DNA of 64,000 nt from Plantactinospora sp. BC1 (GTDB taxonomy: Bacteria; Actinomycetota; Actinomycetes; Mycobacteriales; Micromonosporaceae), in assembly GCF_003030345.1 (NCBI RefSeq), contig NZ_CP028158.1, forward strand, positions 558,001-622,000, in the 5' to 3' direction. Positions 27,422 through 36,358 of this stretch are shown here, piece after piece. Positions within the stretch are counted from its first letter, which is position 1. Each line of letters begins with the position of its first letter. The translations under genes were made by a program, and so were the position numbers. The notes under the pieces are model-generated. The model made no database searches. It was given only the letters and a program-made list of their open reading frames with translations, and had not been told where the DNA came from.

Positions 27422-30019
27422 TCAGGGCAGGATCTCGACGTACCCGTCGGCCCCGTGCACCCGGATCCGCTGCCCGTCCCGGATGAGCCGGGTCGCGTCG
27501 ACCACACCCACGACGGCCGGCAGGCCGTACTCCCGGGCGATCACCGCGCCGTGGGTCATCAGGCCGCCCACCTCGGTCACCAGGCCCGTGATCGCGACGA
27601 ACAGGGGCGACCAGCTCGGATCGGTGTAGGCCGTGACCAGGATGTCACCGGCCTCGAGGTCGGCCTGCGCCAGGTCGAGGATGACCCGGGCCCGCCCCTC
27701 GACGGTCCCGGTGGAAACCGGCAGGCCGACCAGGGCACCGGCCGGCACGTCGTCGCGCCGGTACGTCCCGACGACCGCCTCGCCGTCCGAGGTGAGCACC
27801 CGGGGCGGCGTGAGCGCCTGGTACGACCGGAACGCCTCCCTGCGCTGCTCGATGAGCCGCTCGTCCACTCGATTCGCGCGCACGACGTCGTGCAGTTCCT
27901 GGAACGTGAGATAGAAGATGTCCTCCGGCGCGCTGAGCACGTCGGCCCGCACGAGGCGCTCCGCCTCGGCCAGCAACGCCTGCTTGTAGACGAAGTAGCG
28001 GCTGACGATGCCGTACTTCGGGTACTCCCGGTACCCGATGAAGGTCCGGACCCGGTCGATCATCCGCTTCGTCTCGTCGGCCTTCCGCGCCCCGTCCGGC
28101 AGGTCCCGCAAGCGTGCGAGTACCTCCTGTTCCTTCTGCTGTGCCGCCCGCCGCCCGTGCTCGAAGCGCCGCCCGGCGGCGCCCGGCTCGAAGTTGCGGA
28201 CGTTGTCGAGGATCAGCGGCACGAGGGTGCTGGGGCGTTCTCTCCAGCGCGGCCGGGTGATGTCGATCTCGCCGACGCAGCGCATGCCGTAACGGTCGAG
28301 GTACGCCTCGATGGCGTCCCGCGCCTCGTTCCCACCCGCGAGCTTCGGCAGCTCGTCCAGGAAACCCTCGTCCTCGACGCCCTGGAGGAACGCGACCACC
28401 TCCGGGTACGGGCGGATCACGTCGGCGACGTCGAGCAGCGCCAGCCCCATCTCCGAGGTGACGTTGTTGGGAGCGGAGAGGGTCAGGGTGTCGGCCGCGT
28501 TCTTCTCGCCCAGCCACTCCTGCAACCGGTCGTTGAGCCACCAGGTGGCCTCCATGCCCGCCATGATCGCCTGCATGCTCAGCGGATCGCCGAGAACCCG
28601 CTTGTGATCCTGGAACGCCTCCAGCAGGAAGTCGAAGAGCGCGGCTCCGCTCTTCGTGCGGATCTCGTGCCGCAGCGCGGCGATGGACGCCTCGCTCCGC
28701 TCGATCAGCTCGGTGACGATGGCCGGATCGGTCTCGATCGGGGCGGGCGCGCCGCCGGCCGGCGGTCCGGCGGGCTCCGCCTCCGGGACGGGCGGGAGGA
28801 AGTCGTCGCGGTCGAGGACGGTCTCCAGTGCGTCCCTGGTCAACGGATCGGCTCGCTGCATGGCTTCCAGGATGCCGGCGCGGCTGGCGGCCGAGCCGAG
28901 CCTCGGGGTGACGTCGACGAACAGCCGCCCGCCGGCCTCGTGCATCGGTGCCATCGCCGTCAGCTGCCACATCGAGTACCCCAGGGGCCTCATCGGGTCG
29001 GTCATCATCTGCTGGTGGCCGACCGAGAGGTAGACGCGGTTCTGCGCGTCCGGGGCCGCGGGGATGGGAAACAGCGTGGTGATCGGCCGGCTCTGGACGA
29101 TCTGGAAGTCCTCGTCGACCAGGCACCATTCGATGTCCTGCGGGCGGCCGAAGTGCGCCTCGATCCGCCGCCCGAGCCGTACGAGCCGCACCACCTGCGC
29201 ATCCGTCAGCGCCGGCTGCTCCTGCCGCTGCGGGTCGATCGTCACCTCCTCGGTACCGCCCGCCGGCAGGGCGTGCACGGCACGCTTCTTCGCCGCGATC
29301 ACCCGCTCGACGATCTCGCCGTCGCGCACCTTGAAGACGTCCGGGTTCACCAGGCCGGAGACCAGGGCCTCGCCGAGGCCGAAGCTGGCGTCCACGGTGG
29401 CGACCCTCCGGTTGCCGGTGACGGGGTCGGCCGTGAAGAGGATGCCCGCCGTGCGCGGGAAGACCATCCGCTGTACGACCACGGCCATCGTGACCGTACG
29501 GTGGTCGACGCCGTTGCGCTGCCGGTAGGTCACCGCCCGCTCGGTGAACAACGATGCCCAGCACCGGCTGACGTGCTGGAGGATCGCGGCCGGCCCCACG
29601 ACGTTCAGGTACGTGTCCTGCTGACCGGCGAAGGAGGCCGTCGGCAGGTCCTCGGCCGTCGCGCTGGATCGGACGGCGTAGGCCGCTTCCGGGCCGAACC
29701 GGGCGAGGGCGCGGGTGATCGCAGTCGCGAGATCATCGGGGATGGCGATTCCCTCGATGGTCCGGCGGATCTCCGCGCTGAGCGTACGGATCGTCTCCCG
29801 ATCGTCCGGCTTCGACCGGGAGAGCCGATCGAGCCGATCGCCGATCGAGGGCGCCTCCGCCATGATCCGCCGGAAGGCATCCGTCGTCACACAGAAGCCG
29901 GCCGGCACCCGGACACCCTCGATCCGGGAGAGCTCGCCCAGGTGCGCGCCCTTGCCACCGACGGTCGCGACCCGCGTCGCGTCAACCTCTCGAAGATCCA
30001 CAACGTACTGCTCGGTCAC
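27422..30019 (-). CDS. rph: Rifampin phosphotransferase (rifamycin-inactivating)
   Basis: Three-domain enzyme of 865 residues, the length typical of RPH. Residues about 1-320 form the ATP-grasp domain (GGKGAHLGELSR, AVRSSATAEDLPTASFAGQQ, DIEWCLVDEDFQIVQSRPI). A central rifamycin-binding region follows (EYPKYGIVSRYFVYKQALLAEAERL). The swivelling phosphohistidine domain carries GGLMTHGAVIAREYGLPAVVG with His823, matching the catalytic His near 825 of the Listeria enzyme. ATP supplies the phosphate placed on the rifamycin ansa chain. PEP synthase was the alternative, but the length, the central domain and the rifamycin-associated element upstream favour RPH. GTG 30019 has GGAGG 8 nt upstream. 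Confidence 0.9.
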   Translation of the reverse strand: MTEQYVVDLREVDATRVATVGGKGAHLGELSRIEGVRVPAGFCVTTDAFRRIMAEAPSIGDRLDRLSRSKPDDRETIRTLSAEIRRTIEGIAIPDDLATAITRALARFGPEAAYAVRSSATAEDLPTASFAGQQDTYLNVVGPAAILQHVSRCWASLFTERAVTYRQRNGVDHRTVTMAVVVQRMVFPRTAGILFTADPVTGNRRVATVDASFGLGEALVSGLVNPDVFKVRDGEIVERVIAAKKRAVHALPAGGTEEVTIDPQRQEQPALTDAQVVRLVRLGRRIEAHFGRPQDIEWCLVDEDFQIVQSRPITTLFPIPAAPDAQNRVYLSVGHQQMMTDPMRPLGYSMWQLTAMAPMHEAGGRLFVDVTPRLGSAASRAGILEAMQRADPLTRDALETVLDRDDFLPPVPEAEPAGPPAGGAPAPIETDPAIVTELIERSEASIAALRHEIRTKSGAALFDFLLEAFQDHKRVLGDPLSMQAIMAGMEATWWLNDRLQEWLGEKNAADTLTLSAPNNVTSEMGLALLDVADVIRPYPEVVAFLQGVEDEGFLDELPKLAGGNEARDAIEAYLDRYGMRCVGEIDITRPRWRERPSTLVPLILDNVRNFEPGAAGRRFEHGRRAAQQKEQEVLARLRDLPDGARKADETKRMIDRVRTFIGYREYPKYGIVSRYFVYKQALLAEAERLVRADVLSAPEDIFYLTFQELHDVVRANRVDERLIEQRREAFRSYQALTPPRVLTSDGEAVVGTYRRDDVPAGALVGLPVSTGTVEGRARVILDLAQADLEAGDILVTAYTDPSWSPLFVAITGLVTEVGGLMTHGAVIAREYGLPAVVGVVDATRLIRDGQRIRVHGADGYVEILP

Positions 30020-30203
30020 CGCGACACCTCCGAGGCGGCCGTGCCGCGCCGCACCGCACCGGCCGACCGGAGCACCGACGAGTCGGCGGGGCGTACCGCC
30101 GGTTCGACGGCACCGCGTCTGCTGAACTTCGTTGACAACACCCGCACCTCGGGCCCCCATTTCCGCAGGTTGTGGCTCGGCCGACGATTCTGCGCCAGGA
30201 CCC

Positions 30204-30222
30204 GGGTCTTGCCGCAAGCCCC
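30204..30222 (-). promoter_or_regulatory. Rifamycin-associated element (RAE) upstream of rph
   Basis: Read on the minus strand the 19 bp are GGGGCTTGCGGCAAGACCC, with the near-perfect dyad CTTGCGGCAAG. As I recall the published actinomycete RAE consensus (GGGGCTTGCGGCAAGGCCC), this matches at 18 of 19 positions. The element lies 185 nt before the rph start codon, implying a long leader or an additional upstream start site. Within it TTGCGG could be a -35 box for a CAGAAT hexamer at 30187-30192, though the 19-bp spacer is long. Confidence 0.88.
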
Positions 30223-30244
30223 CCGGTGCGGTATACGTTAAGAG

Positions 30245-30268
30245 TGGCAGGGAGAGATCTCCCTGCCA
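30245..30268. repeat. Inverted repeat 22 bp upstream of the RAE
   Basis: TGGCAGGGAG at 30245-30254 pairs with CTCCCTGCCA at 30259-30268 around a four-base AGAT spacer. It could be an operator or a terminator hairpin for transcription arriving from either side. It separates the rph control region from the gene debris at 30383-30635. Confidence 0.65.
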
Positions 30269-30382
30269 TCGTTGCTTTCTCGTCCCGTTCTTTGCTGGCC
30301 CGATCCTCTCGTTGCGGCCCGTTCTTCTGCCCGCCCGTCGCACCCGACAATCTTCTGTCGGTCCCCCTGTCGGGTCGGTCGG

Positions 30383-30440
30383 TCAGGGACGCAGCAGTGT
30401 CTTGATCGCGCGGCGTTCGGTCATCGCCCGGTAGACCACC
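30383..30440 (-). pseudogene. C-terminal remnant of an alcohol dehydrogenase
   Basis: On the minus strand this encodes VVYRAMTERRAIKTLLRP followed by a stop, which matches the extreme C-terminus of zinc-type alcohol dehydrogenases (family ending AxxRRAIKxLLRP). No upstream part of such a gene exists; the reading breaks at about 30440 where a different gene remnant begins on the opposite strand. Only about 18 codons survive. Confidence 0.7.
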
Positions 30441-30635
30441 CCACCGTCGGCCGCCTCGACCTCGGCTTCGAAGCCATGCCGCTACCCGCCGACCCCGGGC
30501 TGACGATCACCGCCTACAGCGTCCAGCCCGGCACCCCGACCCACGAAGCCCTCCCGCCTGCTGGCGAGCTGCGAAGCGAGTCCCGCCGATGCCCGTACCG
30601 CCCCGGCAAACCCTGACACGCTCTCCTCCGGCTGA
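30437..30635 (+). pseudogene. C-terminal remnant of an MmyB-like XRE regulator, frameshifted
   Basis: The plus strand reads HPTVGRLDLGFEAMPLPADP, then LTITAYSVQPGTPTHEAL, the end of the MmyB-like ligand-binding domain of XRE regulators. One extra C at 30553-30555 shifts the frame; in the next frame it continues RLLASCEASPADARTAPANP to a stop at 30633-30635. The helix-turn-helix and most of the ligand domain are missing. Joined head-on to the dehydrogenase remnant, it marks a deletion that removed the centre of a divergent regulator/dehydrogenase pair. Confidence 0.75.
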
Positions 30636-30701
30636 CCACGGTTCGGCCGGAACGGCGGTCGGCTGTGGAGGTCGCGGAGGACCTGACCGGTGTCGTCCTG
30701 G

Positions 30702-31223
30702 CTACGCCAGGCGTGCCGCGTAGACGCGTACCGGTAGCCCCGACCGGGAGGTGGTGGCCCGTTCGAAGCGCAGGCCGATCTTCTCGGCGACCCGTTGCGA
30801 CGGCGTGTTGTCGGGATGGACTATCGCGATGAGCCGTTCGACGCCCAACCGGTCGCGGGCATGGTCGCGGCAGGCGATCGCGGCCTCCGTGGCGTATCCG
30901 TGACCCTGTAGATCACCCCGGACGTGGTAGCCCACCTCGATGTCGATCGTCCCGTCGATCTCCTGCGGCGTCAGACCGCAGTCGCCGACGAACTCGCCGG
31001 TCTCCCGCAACCTGAGGGTCCACAGACCGAAGCCCTCCCGCTGGTACAGGTCCTGGTTCCACCTGATCCAGCCCAGCGCCTCGGCGCGATCCTTCGCACG
31101 CGGGTAGTACCGCATCACGTCCGCGTCACCGAGCAGCGCGGCCATGTCGTCGAGGTCGTCGACCGTCATCTCGGCGAACGCCAGCCGTTCGGTGTCCGCG
31201 GGCGTACGCCGACCCAGGTCCAC
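30702..31223 (-). CDS. GNAT-family N-acetyltransferase
   Basis: Acetyltransferase of 173 residues of the RimJ/RimL type. It contains MRYYPRAKDRAEALGWIRW, the GDCGL strand and the acetyl-CoA loop VRGDLQGHGYATEAA, then VERLIAIVHPDNTPSQRVAEKIGLRFE, which is diagnostic. GTG 31223 is chosen because GAGGAGG precedes it. The acceptor (protein N-terminus, antibiotic or metabolite) is not predictable. Confidence 0.9.
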   Translation of the reverse strand: MDLGRRTPADTERLAFAEMTVDDLDDMAALLGDADVMRYYPRAKDRAEALGWIRWNQDLYQREGFGLWTLRLRETGEFVGDCGLTPQEIDGTIDIEVGYHVRGDLQGHGYATEAAIACRDHARDRLGVERLIAIVHPDNTPSQRVAEKIGLRFERATTSRSGLPVRVYAARLA

Positions 31224-31299
31224 GGAGCCTCCTCGCCACCGGGGCGGGCCCGCCACCGGCTGTCCCCGGAAACCTAAGGTACGGCATCGGGTGCCGGCG

Positions 31300-32481
31300 T
31301 CACTCCTGCGCGACCGGGCCCCGGTCCATCTCGTCCCGGAAGGTGTTCCCGGGGTCGGCATTGCGGTGCCGGAAGATCTCCTCCATCGCGGCGAGCCCGC
31401 CCACGAGCAGGATCAGCAGCCCGAGGGCGGCGATGGCGGGGAGGAGTGCCATCAGCGGCAACAGGCTGAAGCAGGCGACGGCCACGCCGAGCCGCCGCCA
31501 GGCGATCTTCCGGTCGATCCGCCAGTGTGTGTAGGTGAAGGTGCCCAGGAAGAGGGCACAGCCGCCGACGAGCCGGGTCATCTCGCTGTCGGTCAGCAAC
31601 TCGGCCGGGGCCATCACGACGTCGGCCAGGCCGTCGGCGATCGCGATGATTGCCAGGCTGAACAGCAGGTGGCAGTAGATCAGGATCGCCCGCCGCAGCC
31701 GCGCCTGCTCCTGGCCCCCGGACCGCTCCAGCGCGGACCGGAAGGCGTGCACGCCGTAGCCGAAGTACGTCCACCAGAGGGCCGCGATCAGGGCGTACCC
31801 GGCCGCCATGGCCAGCAGCCGGGTGGCCGTCAGCGGCTGCTCGACGGCCGCCGCCCCGAGCCGGATCACCGACTCGCCGAGTACGAGAATGATCAACAGT
31901 CCGTAGCGGTGCGCGTAGTGCCGTGGCTGCACCCGGACCAGCTGTACCGTCCGGGCGGCCAACCACGGGCTCAACACGTCGAGGGCGGCGGCGACCGCCC
32001 AGAGCACGATCCGGGTCGTGCCCTGGGAGAGCGCACCGGCCAGCAGCAACGGGGCAGTCGCCACGACCACCCCGTGCGGGCTGAGGAAGAAGGCCCGCCA
32101 GCGGGGGAGATTGCGCAGCGAGACGACGCCGAGCAGGATCCGGGCGCCCAGCGCGGCGCCGACGAAGAGCAGACCACGGTCGCCGTACGCCTCGGGAACG
32201 GTCATCGCCAGCAGCACGCTGGCGAAGCCGAGCGTGAGTATCACGATCCGGCCGGACACCATGCTGACGTTCTGCTGGTCGGTGTAGAGACCGGCGCCGC
32301 CCCAGATCCAGTAGACCGACACGAAGAGGATCAGGGCCTTGCCGACACCCGCCCAGGTGTGGTCGTCGTGCAGTACGTGCGAGAACTGGGTGAGCGCGAA
32401 GACGAAGGCCAGATCGAAGAAGAGTTCCTCCCACGTCACACCCTTGTCGCTCGGCTGCTCAGGAGGGCACCGGCACACCAT
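31300..32481 (-). CDS. Low temperature requirement protein A (LtrA) family
   Basis: Membrane protein of 393 residues with about ten to twelve helices. It carries the LtrA signature near the start (TWEELFFDLAFVFALTQFSH) and in the centre (RYGLLIILVLGESVI). LtrA was named from a Listeria cold-growth mutant; its transport or other activity is not established. ATG 32481 is used. The gene is probably monocistronic. Confidence 0.88.
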   Translation of the reverse strand: MVCRCPPEQPSDKGVTWEELFFDLAFVFALTQFSHVLHDDHTWAGVGKALILFVSVYWIWGGAGLYTDQQNVSMVSGRIVILTLGFASVLLAMTVPEAYGDRGLLFVGAALGARILLGVVSLRNLPRWRAFFLSPHGVVVATAPLLLAGALSQGTTRIVLWAVAAALDVLSPWLAARTVQLVRVQPRHYAHRYGLLIILVLGESVIRLGAAAVEQPLTATRLLAMAAGYALIAALWWTYFGYGVHAFRSALERSGGQEQARLRRAILIYCHLLFSLAIIAIADGLADVVMAPAELLTDSEMTRLVGGCALFLGTFTYTHWRIDRKIAWRRLGVAVACFSLLPLMALLPAIAALGLLILLVGGLAAMEEIFRHRNADPGNTFRDEMDRGPVAQE

Positions 32482-32541
32482 ATCGGGACGGTGGGCACGG
32501 AGAATCCGGTTCGGCCGGGCGGGCTCGCCGGGGTGGCCCGG

Positions 32542-33408
32542 TCAGGGCCGGCCGGCGGTGAACAGCAGCGGGGTGTCGACCCCCTGCCCGGCGGCCAGGT
32601 CGGCGAGGAAGCCGGCCAGCCAGCCGAGCGTGTCGAGCGACCACTCGGCGAGCGTGCCGTGGAAGGTCACCCGGTGCCGGGGCGGGCCGTTCCAGAGAGC
32701 GTCGTCGAACGGCGGTGCCGTCGCCAGCGGGTCATGATCGACCAGCGAGGACGACTCGCACGCGAAGACGTCCTGGTCCAGCCGGCCGATCCGCTCCCGG
32801 ATCAGCGGTGCCGCCGAGGTGATGGCCGGGGCCCGGCCGCCGTCCAGGCTGACCCGGACCGGCGTACGCGACCCCGGGTCAGCGGCGCCGAACCAGCCGG
32901 CCGTGCGCAGCGACGGCATCCCGGCGTACTCCGGGGGCGACGACGCGGGGTCGAGGCCCTGTACGGGCAGCAGCACCTGCACCGCCCGCAGATCCAGGGT
33001 GCCGAGCCGGGCGAGCACGTCGCCGGCGCAGCGCAGGAAGGGCTGCACCGGCAGCGGCCGGTCGACCGGCAGCGGCTCGACCCCCACCTGGAACCAGCCG
33101 ACCAGGGACGAGCCGGGGAGGGCGAGCGGGTGCTCCTGCCCGGCGTCGTTCATGCCCCACAGGCCCGGTGCGCCGGTCCTCCGCTCCCGGGGGCCGGCGT
33201 CGGTGATCTGGACGACCCCGCCGACGTCGTCGAGCCAGCCCATCGCGAGCGACCGGTCGTAGAACAGCGCGTACGCGTCCCGGGTGTCGTCCGGGTCCCG
33301 CCACGGATGCGGCGTCAACCCGCCGTAGAGCGCCGCGAACATGGTGCCGACCGGCGAGCGGGCACCCGGTGCCAGCCCGGGACGGGCCTCGGTGCTGTCG
33401 TCGGTCAT
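32542..33408 (-). CDS. Conserved hypothetical protein, unknown function
   Basis: Soluble protein of 288 residues, no signal or membrane segment. It has MFAALYGGLTPHPWRDPDD, then LVGWFQVGVEPLPVDRPLPVQPFLRC, a LLPVQGLDP strand and an acidic region around ACESSSLVDHDPL. It ends with TLAEWSLDTLGWLAGFLADLAA. I recognise no family or catalytic motif. ATG 33408 is assigned. It diverges from a phosphotransferase gene about 230 nt away, and the two may share a control region. Confidence 0.7.
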   Translation of the reverse strand: MTDDSTEARPGLAPGARSPVGTMFAALYGGLTPHPWRDPDDTRDAYALFYDRSLAMGWLDDVGGVVQITDAGPRERRTGAPGLWGMNDAGQEHPLALPGSSLVGWFQVGVEPLPVDRPLPVQPFLRCAGDVLARLGTLDLRAVQVLLPVQGLDPASSPPEYAGMPSLRTAGWFGAADPGSRTPVRVSLDGGRAPAITSAAPLIRERIGRLDQDVFACESSSLVDHDPLATAPPFDDALWNGPPRHRVTFHGTLAEWSLDTLGWLAGFLADLAAGQGVDTPLLFTAGRP

Positions 33409-33640
33409 CCGCGCTCCGCCGGCCGTCGAGGCACCGGGTTCGGGCGCCAGCCGGACGACCCGACGGCGCGAAAGCCGGGCCGGCGCGGTGGCTTCGAGGT
33501 CGACGGCAAGGGTCCTCCTGTCCCGGGCGCGGGTGTCCTGGAACATCGCCGCGACGGCCGCGACGGTCGAACCTGGTTGCCCGGGGGCCGGCCGATCGGC
33601 GATGCTGCCGCAAGTCTGCCCCTCGATCAGGAGAGCTGTC

Positions 33641-34549
33641 TTGCCCGTTGTGAAGATGCACGAGGATGAGATCGACATCTCGGCGGAGATGGTCGCCCGG
33701 CTGGTCGCCGGGCAGTTCCCCGAGTGGGCGGATCTGCCCGTGCGTCCGGTGGCCGCCTCCGGCACCGTCAACGCGCTGTTCCGGCTCGGCCCGGAGCTGG
33801 TGGTGCGGCTGTGCCGGGTGCCGTGGGCGGCCGGCGAGGAGGCCGAGGAGCACCGCTGGCTGCGGCGGTTGGCGCCGTACCTGCCGGTCGCCGTGCCGGC
33901 ACCGCTGGCGGTGGGGCAGCCCGCCGAGGGGTACCCGTGGACCTGGTCGGTGCTGCGCTGGCTGCCCGGCACCAACCCGGTGCCCGGCCGGCTCACCGCG
34001 GCTGAGGAACTCGCCGCCGACCTGGCCGGCTTCGTCCGCGCGTTCCGCTCCGTCCCGCTGCCGGACGGGCCGGCGGCGCACCGGGGTGGGCCGTTGGCCG
34101 CACTGGACGTGCCGACCCGGGACGCCATCGCCCGGTTGGCGGGGAGCGTCGACCCGGAGGCGGCCACCGCCGCCTGGGACGACGCCCTGGGCGCGCCCGA
34201 CTGGGCGGGCCCGCCCACCTGGGTACACGCCGACCTGATGCCGGGCAACCTGCTCACCGTCGACGGGCGGCTCAGCGCGGTGATCGACTTCGCCACGGTG
34301 GGCGTCGGCGACCCGGCCTGCGACCTGATCGTCGCCTGGAACCTGCTGCCCGCCGGCGTCCGGGACGCGTTCCGGGCGGCGGTCGACGTCGACGACGCCA
34401 CCTGGCGGCGGGCCCGGGGCCGGGCGCTGTCGATCGCGCTCATCGCGCTGCCCTACTACCGGGACCGGGCACCCGGGTACGCGGCCGAGGCCCGGCACAC
34501 GATCGAAGAGGTTCTGGGCGACCTCGACTCCGGTCCGGGCCCCCCATGA
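33641..34549 (+). CDS. Aminoglycoside phosphotransferase-family kinase
   Basis: Kinase-fold protein of about 300 residues with the Brenner-type loop WVHADLMPGNLLTVDG (catalytic Asp and metal Asn) and DFATVGVGDPACDL (magnesium Asp). The N-terminal lobe has SGTVNALFRLGPELVVRL. The group includes resistance kinases but most members act on unknown small molecules. TTG 33641 is supported by AGGAG 7 nt upstream; GTG 33650 and ATG 33656 are alternatives that fit homologue starts (KMHEDE). Confidence 0.85.
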   Translation: MPVVKMHEDEIDISAEMVARLVAGQFPEWADLPVRPVAASGTVNALFRLGPELVVRLCRVPWAAGEEAEEHRWLRRLAPYLPVAVPAPLAVGQPAEGYPWTWSVLRWLPGTNPVPGRLTAAEELAADLAGFVRAFRSVPLPDGPAAHRGGPLAALDVPTRDAIARLAGSVDPEAATAAWDDALGAPDWAGPPTWVHADLMPGNLLTVDGRLSAVIDFATVGVGDPACDLIVAWNLLPAGVRDAFRAAVDVDDATWRRARGRALSIALIALPYYRDRAPGYAAEARHTIEEVLGDLDSGPGPP

Positions 34550-34697
34550 GACGCTCGGATCCCTAGCCGGATCGGCCGGGCGAACTATCCGGATCCACCC
34601 TGCGTCTTGCGTCCGTTGTGAGAGGGTTTGCCCTGTGGGGCCCGCTGTTTCACCGCGACGCCCCGCGTCAGCATTCGACGTCGACGGGGGCCGACAC

Positions 34698-35186
34698 ATG
34701 CGGTGGCTGGTCACAGGGGCGGCAATGGTCGCCGGTGGATACGTCGCCCGGCGGCTGTTCGGCAGGTCGGAGGAGGGCGACGGGCAGTGGCCACAGCGCC
34801 TGGTCGGCCGCCGGAAACGGCGCTGGCACGTCGCCACGGTCAACCGCCCGGTCGACAGGATCGGCGCGGACGGCCAGCTGCCCGAGCCGTTGACCGGGCT
34901 CGGCGACGCGGTGGAGATCCAGCTCCGGCCGGCGGCCGGCGACCGGGGTACCGAGATCGCGGTGCGGCTCAGGGACGGCGCCCGGCTCCCCGCCGTCGAC
35001 GTCGTGCGGCGGGCGATGGGCCGCGACCCCGAGCAGGCGATCCGGGCGGCGCTGCGGGAGGCGAAGCAGCTCATCGAGACCAGCGAGGTGCTGCACCCCG
35101 ACCATCCGCCGACCACCGAGACGACCCCGCTGAACAAGCCACTTCAGGTGGTCACCCGACACGGGCGCCGGGAGGGCCGGCTGTGA
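34698..35186 (+). CDS. Hypothetical protein with N-terminal membrane helix
   Basis: Protein of 162 residues. A short hydrophobic segment at 3-17 is followed by a basic stretch (RRKRRW). A soluble domain has VATVNRPVDRI, LTGLGDAVEIQLRPAAGDRGTEIAVRL and DVVRRAMGRDPEQAIRAALREAKQLIET, recalling polyketide cyclase/START-like small proteins. Its stop overlaps the GTG of the alcohol dehydrogenase, so they are coupled. No firm family is assigned. Confidence 0.7.
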   Translation: MRWLVTGAAMVAGGYVARRLFGRSEEGDGQWPQRLVGRRKRRWHVATVNRPVDRIGADGQLPEPLTGLGDAVEIQLRPAAGDRGTEIAVRLRDGARLPAVDVVRRAMGRDPEQAIRAALREAKQLIETSEVLHPDHPPTTETTPLNKPLQVVTRHGRREGRL

Positions 35187-36358
35187 AGGCACTCGTCTGG
35201 GAAGGGGCCAACGAACTCGCCGTACGCCAGGTGCCGGACCCGCAGCTCCGCAACGACCAGGACGCCATCGTACGGGTGCGCCGGACCGTGACCTGCGGCT
35301 CCGACCTGCACCTGCTCGGCGGGTACGTGCCGTTCATGGAGCGCGGCGACGTGATCGGGCACGAGTTCCTCGGTGAGATCGTCGAGGTCGGTTCGCAGGT
35401 GCGCCGGCACCGGGTCGGCGACCGGGTGGTGGTCTGCTCCTTCGTCTCCTGCGGCAAGTGCTGGTACTGCCAGCAGCAGCAGTACTCGCTCTGCGACAAC
35501 GGGAACACCAACCCCGCGATCACCGAGAACGTCTGGGGGTTCGCCCCCGGCGGCTGCTACGGGTACTCACACGCGCTCGGCGGCTTCGCCGGCAGCCACG
35601 CCGAGTACATCCGGGTGCCCTACGCCGACCAGGGCGCCTTCGCCGTCCCCGAGGGGGTGACCGACGAGCGGGCCGTCTTCGCCTCCGACTCCGCCCCGAC
35701 CGGCTGGATGGGCGCCGACCTCGGCGGCGTGCGACCCGGCGACGTCGTGGCGATCTGGGGCGCCGGAGCGGTCGGGCAGATGGCGGCCCGCGCCGCGACC
35801 CTGCTCGGCGCCGACCGGGTCATCGTGATCGACCGGCTGAGCGACCGGCTGGAGATGGCGGAGCGGCACCTCGGCGTGGAGACGCTCGACTACGAGCGGC
35901 AGGACATCGGCGGGGAACTGCTGGAACGCAGCGGCGGCCGGGGACCGGACGTCTGCATCGAGGCGGTCGGCATGGAGTCGCACAGCGGTGGTCCGCAGCT
36001 CTGGTACGACCAGGTGAAGCAGCAGCTGCGGATCGAGACCGACCGCCCGGTGGCGGCCCGGGAGGCGATCTACCACTGCCGCAAGGGTGGCAGCGTCTTC
36101 GTCCTGGGCGTCTTCGCCGGAATGGTGGACAAGTTCCCGCTCGGCGCGCTGATGAACAAGGGGCTGACCCTGCGCGGCGCGCAGCAGCACGGCCAGCGGT
36201 ACATCCCGATGCTTTTGGAACGGATGGCCCGGGACGAGCTGGTCACCGAGCACCTGGCGACGCACACCATGCCGCTGGACCAGGCGCCGCGCGGTTACGA
36301 CATGTTCAAGCAGAAGCTCGACGGTTGTGTACGGGTCGTCTTCGAACCCGCCGGCTGA
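35183..36358 (+). CDS. Zinc-dependent alcohol dehydrogenase, formaldehyde-dehydrogenase-like
   Basis: MDR-superfamily dehydrogenase of 391 residues. The catalytic zinc site has TCGSDLH and GHEFLGEIVEVG. The structural zinc loop starts CGKCWYCQQQQYSLCD. The coenzyme site has WGAGAVGQMAARAATLLGADRVIVID. The large insertion around YGYSHALGGFAGSHAEY is typical of glutathione-independent formaldehyde dehydrogenases. It overlaps the preceding gene and precedes a cytochrome oxidase subunit I gene by 114 nt. Aldehyde or alcohol oxidation with NAD is expected; the natural substrate is unknown. Confidence 0.9.
   Translation: MKALVWEGANELAVRQVPDPQLRNDQDAIVRVRRTVTCGSDLHLLGGYVPFMERGDVIGHEFLGEIVEVGSQVRRHRVGDRVVVCSFVSCGKCWYCQQQQYSLCDNGNTNPAITENVWGFAPGGCYGYSHALGGFAGSHAEYIRVPYADQGAFAVPEGVTDERAVFASDSAPTGWMGADLGGVRPGDVVAIWGAGAVGQMAARAATLLGADRVIVIDRLSDRLEMAERHLGVETLDYERQDIGGELLERSGGRGPDVCIEAVGMESHSGGPQLWYDQVKQQLRIETDRPVAAREAIYHCRKGGSVFVLGVFAGMVDKFPLGALMNKGLTLRGAQQHGQRYIPMLLERMARDELVTEHLATHTMPLDQAPRGYDMFKQKLDGCVRVVFEPAG

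Noticed and set aside
26765-30241. Very long plus-strand open frame opposite rph and its neighbours
   Set aside because: It is antisense to rph and to the DUF6069-like gene, which have clear family motifs and ribosome-binding sites. Its composition is a shadow of high-GC codon usage.
30272-30616. Plus-strand open frame of 114 codons read as one gene
   Set aside because: Only its second half resembles a protein family (MmyB C-terminus) and that part is frameshifted. The first half is antisense to a dehydrogenase remnant, so I treat the region as two pseudogene fragments.
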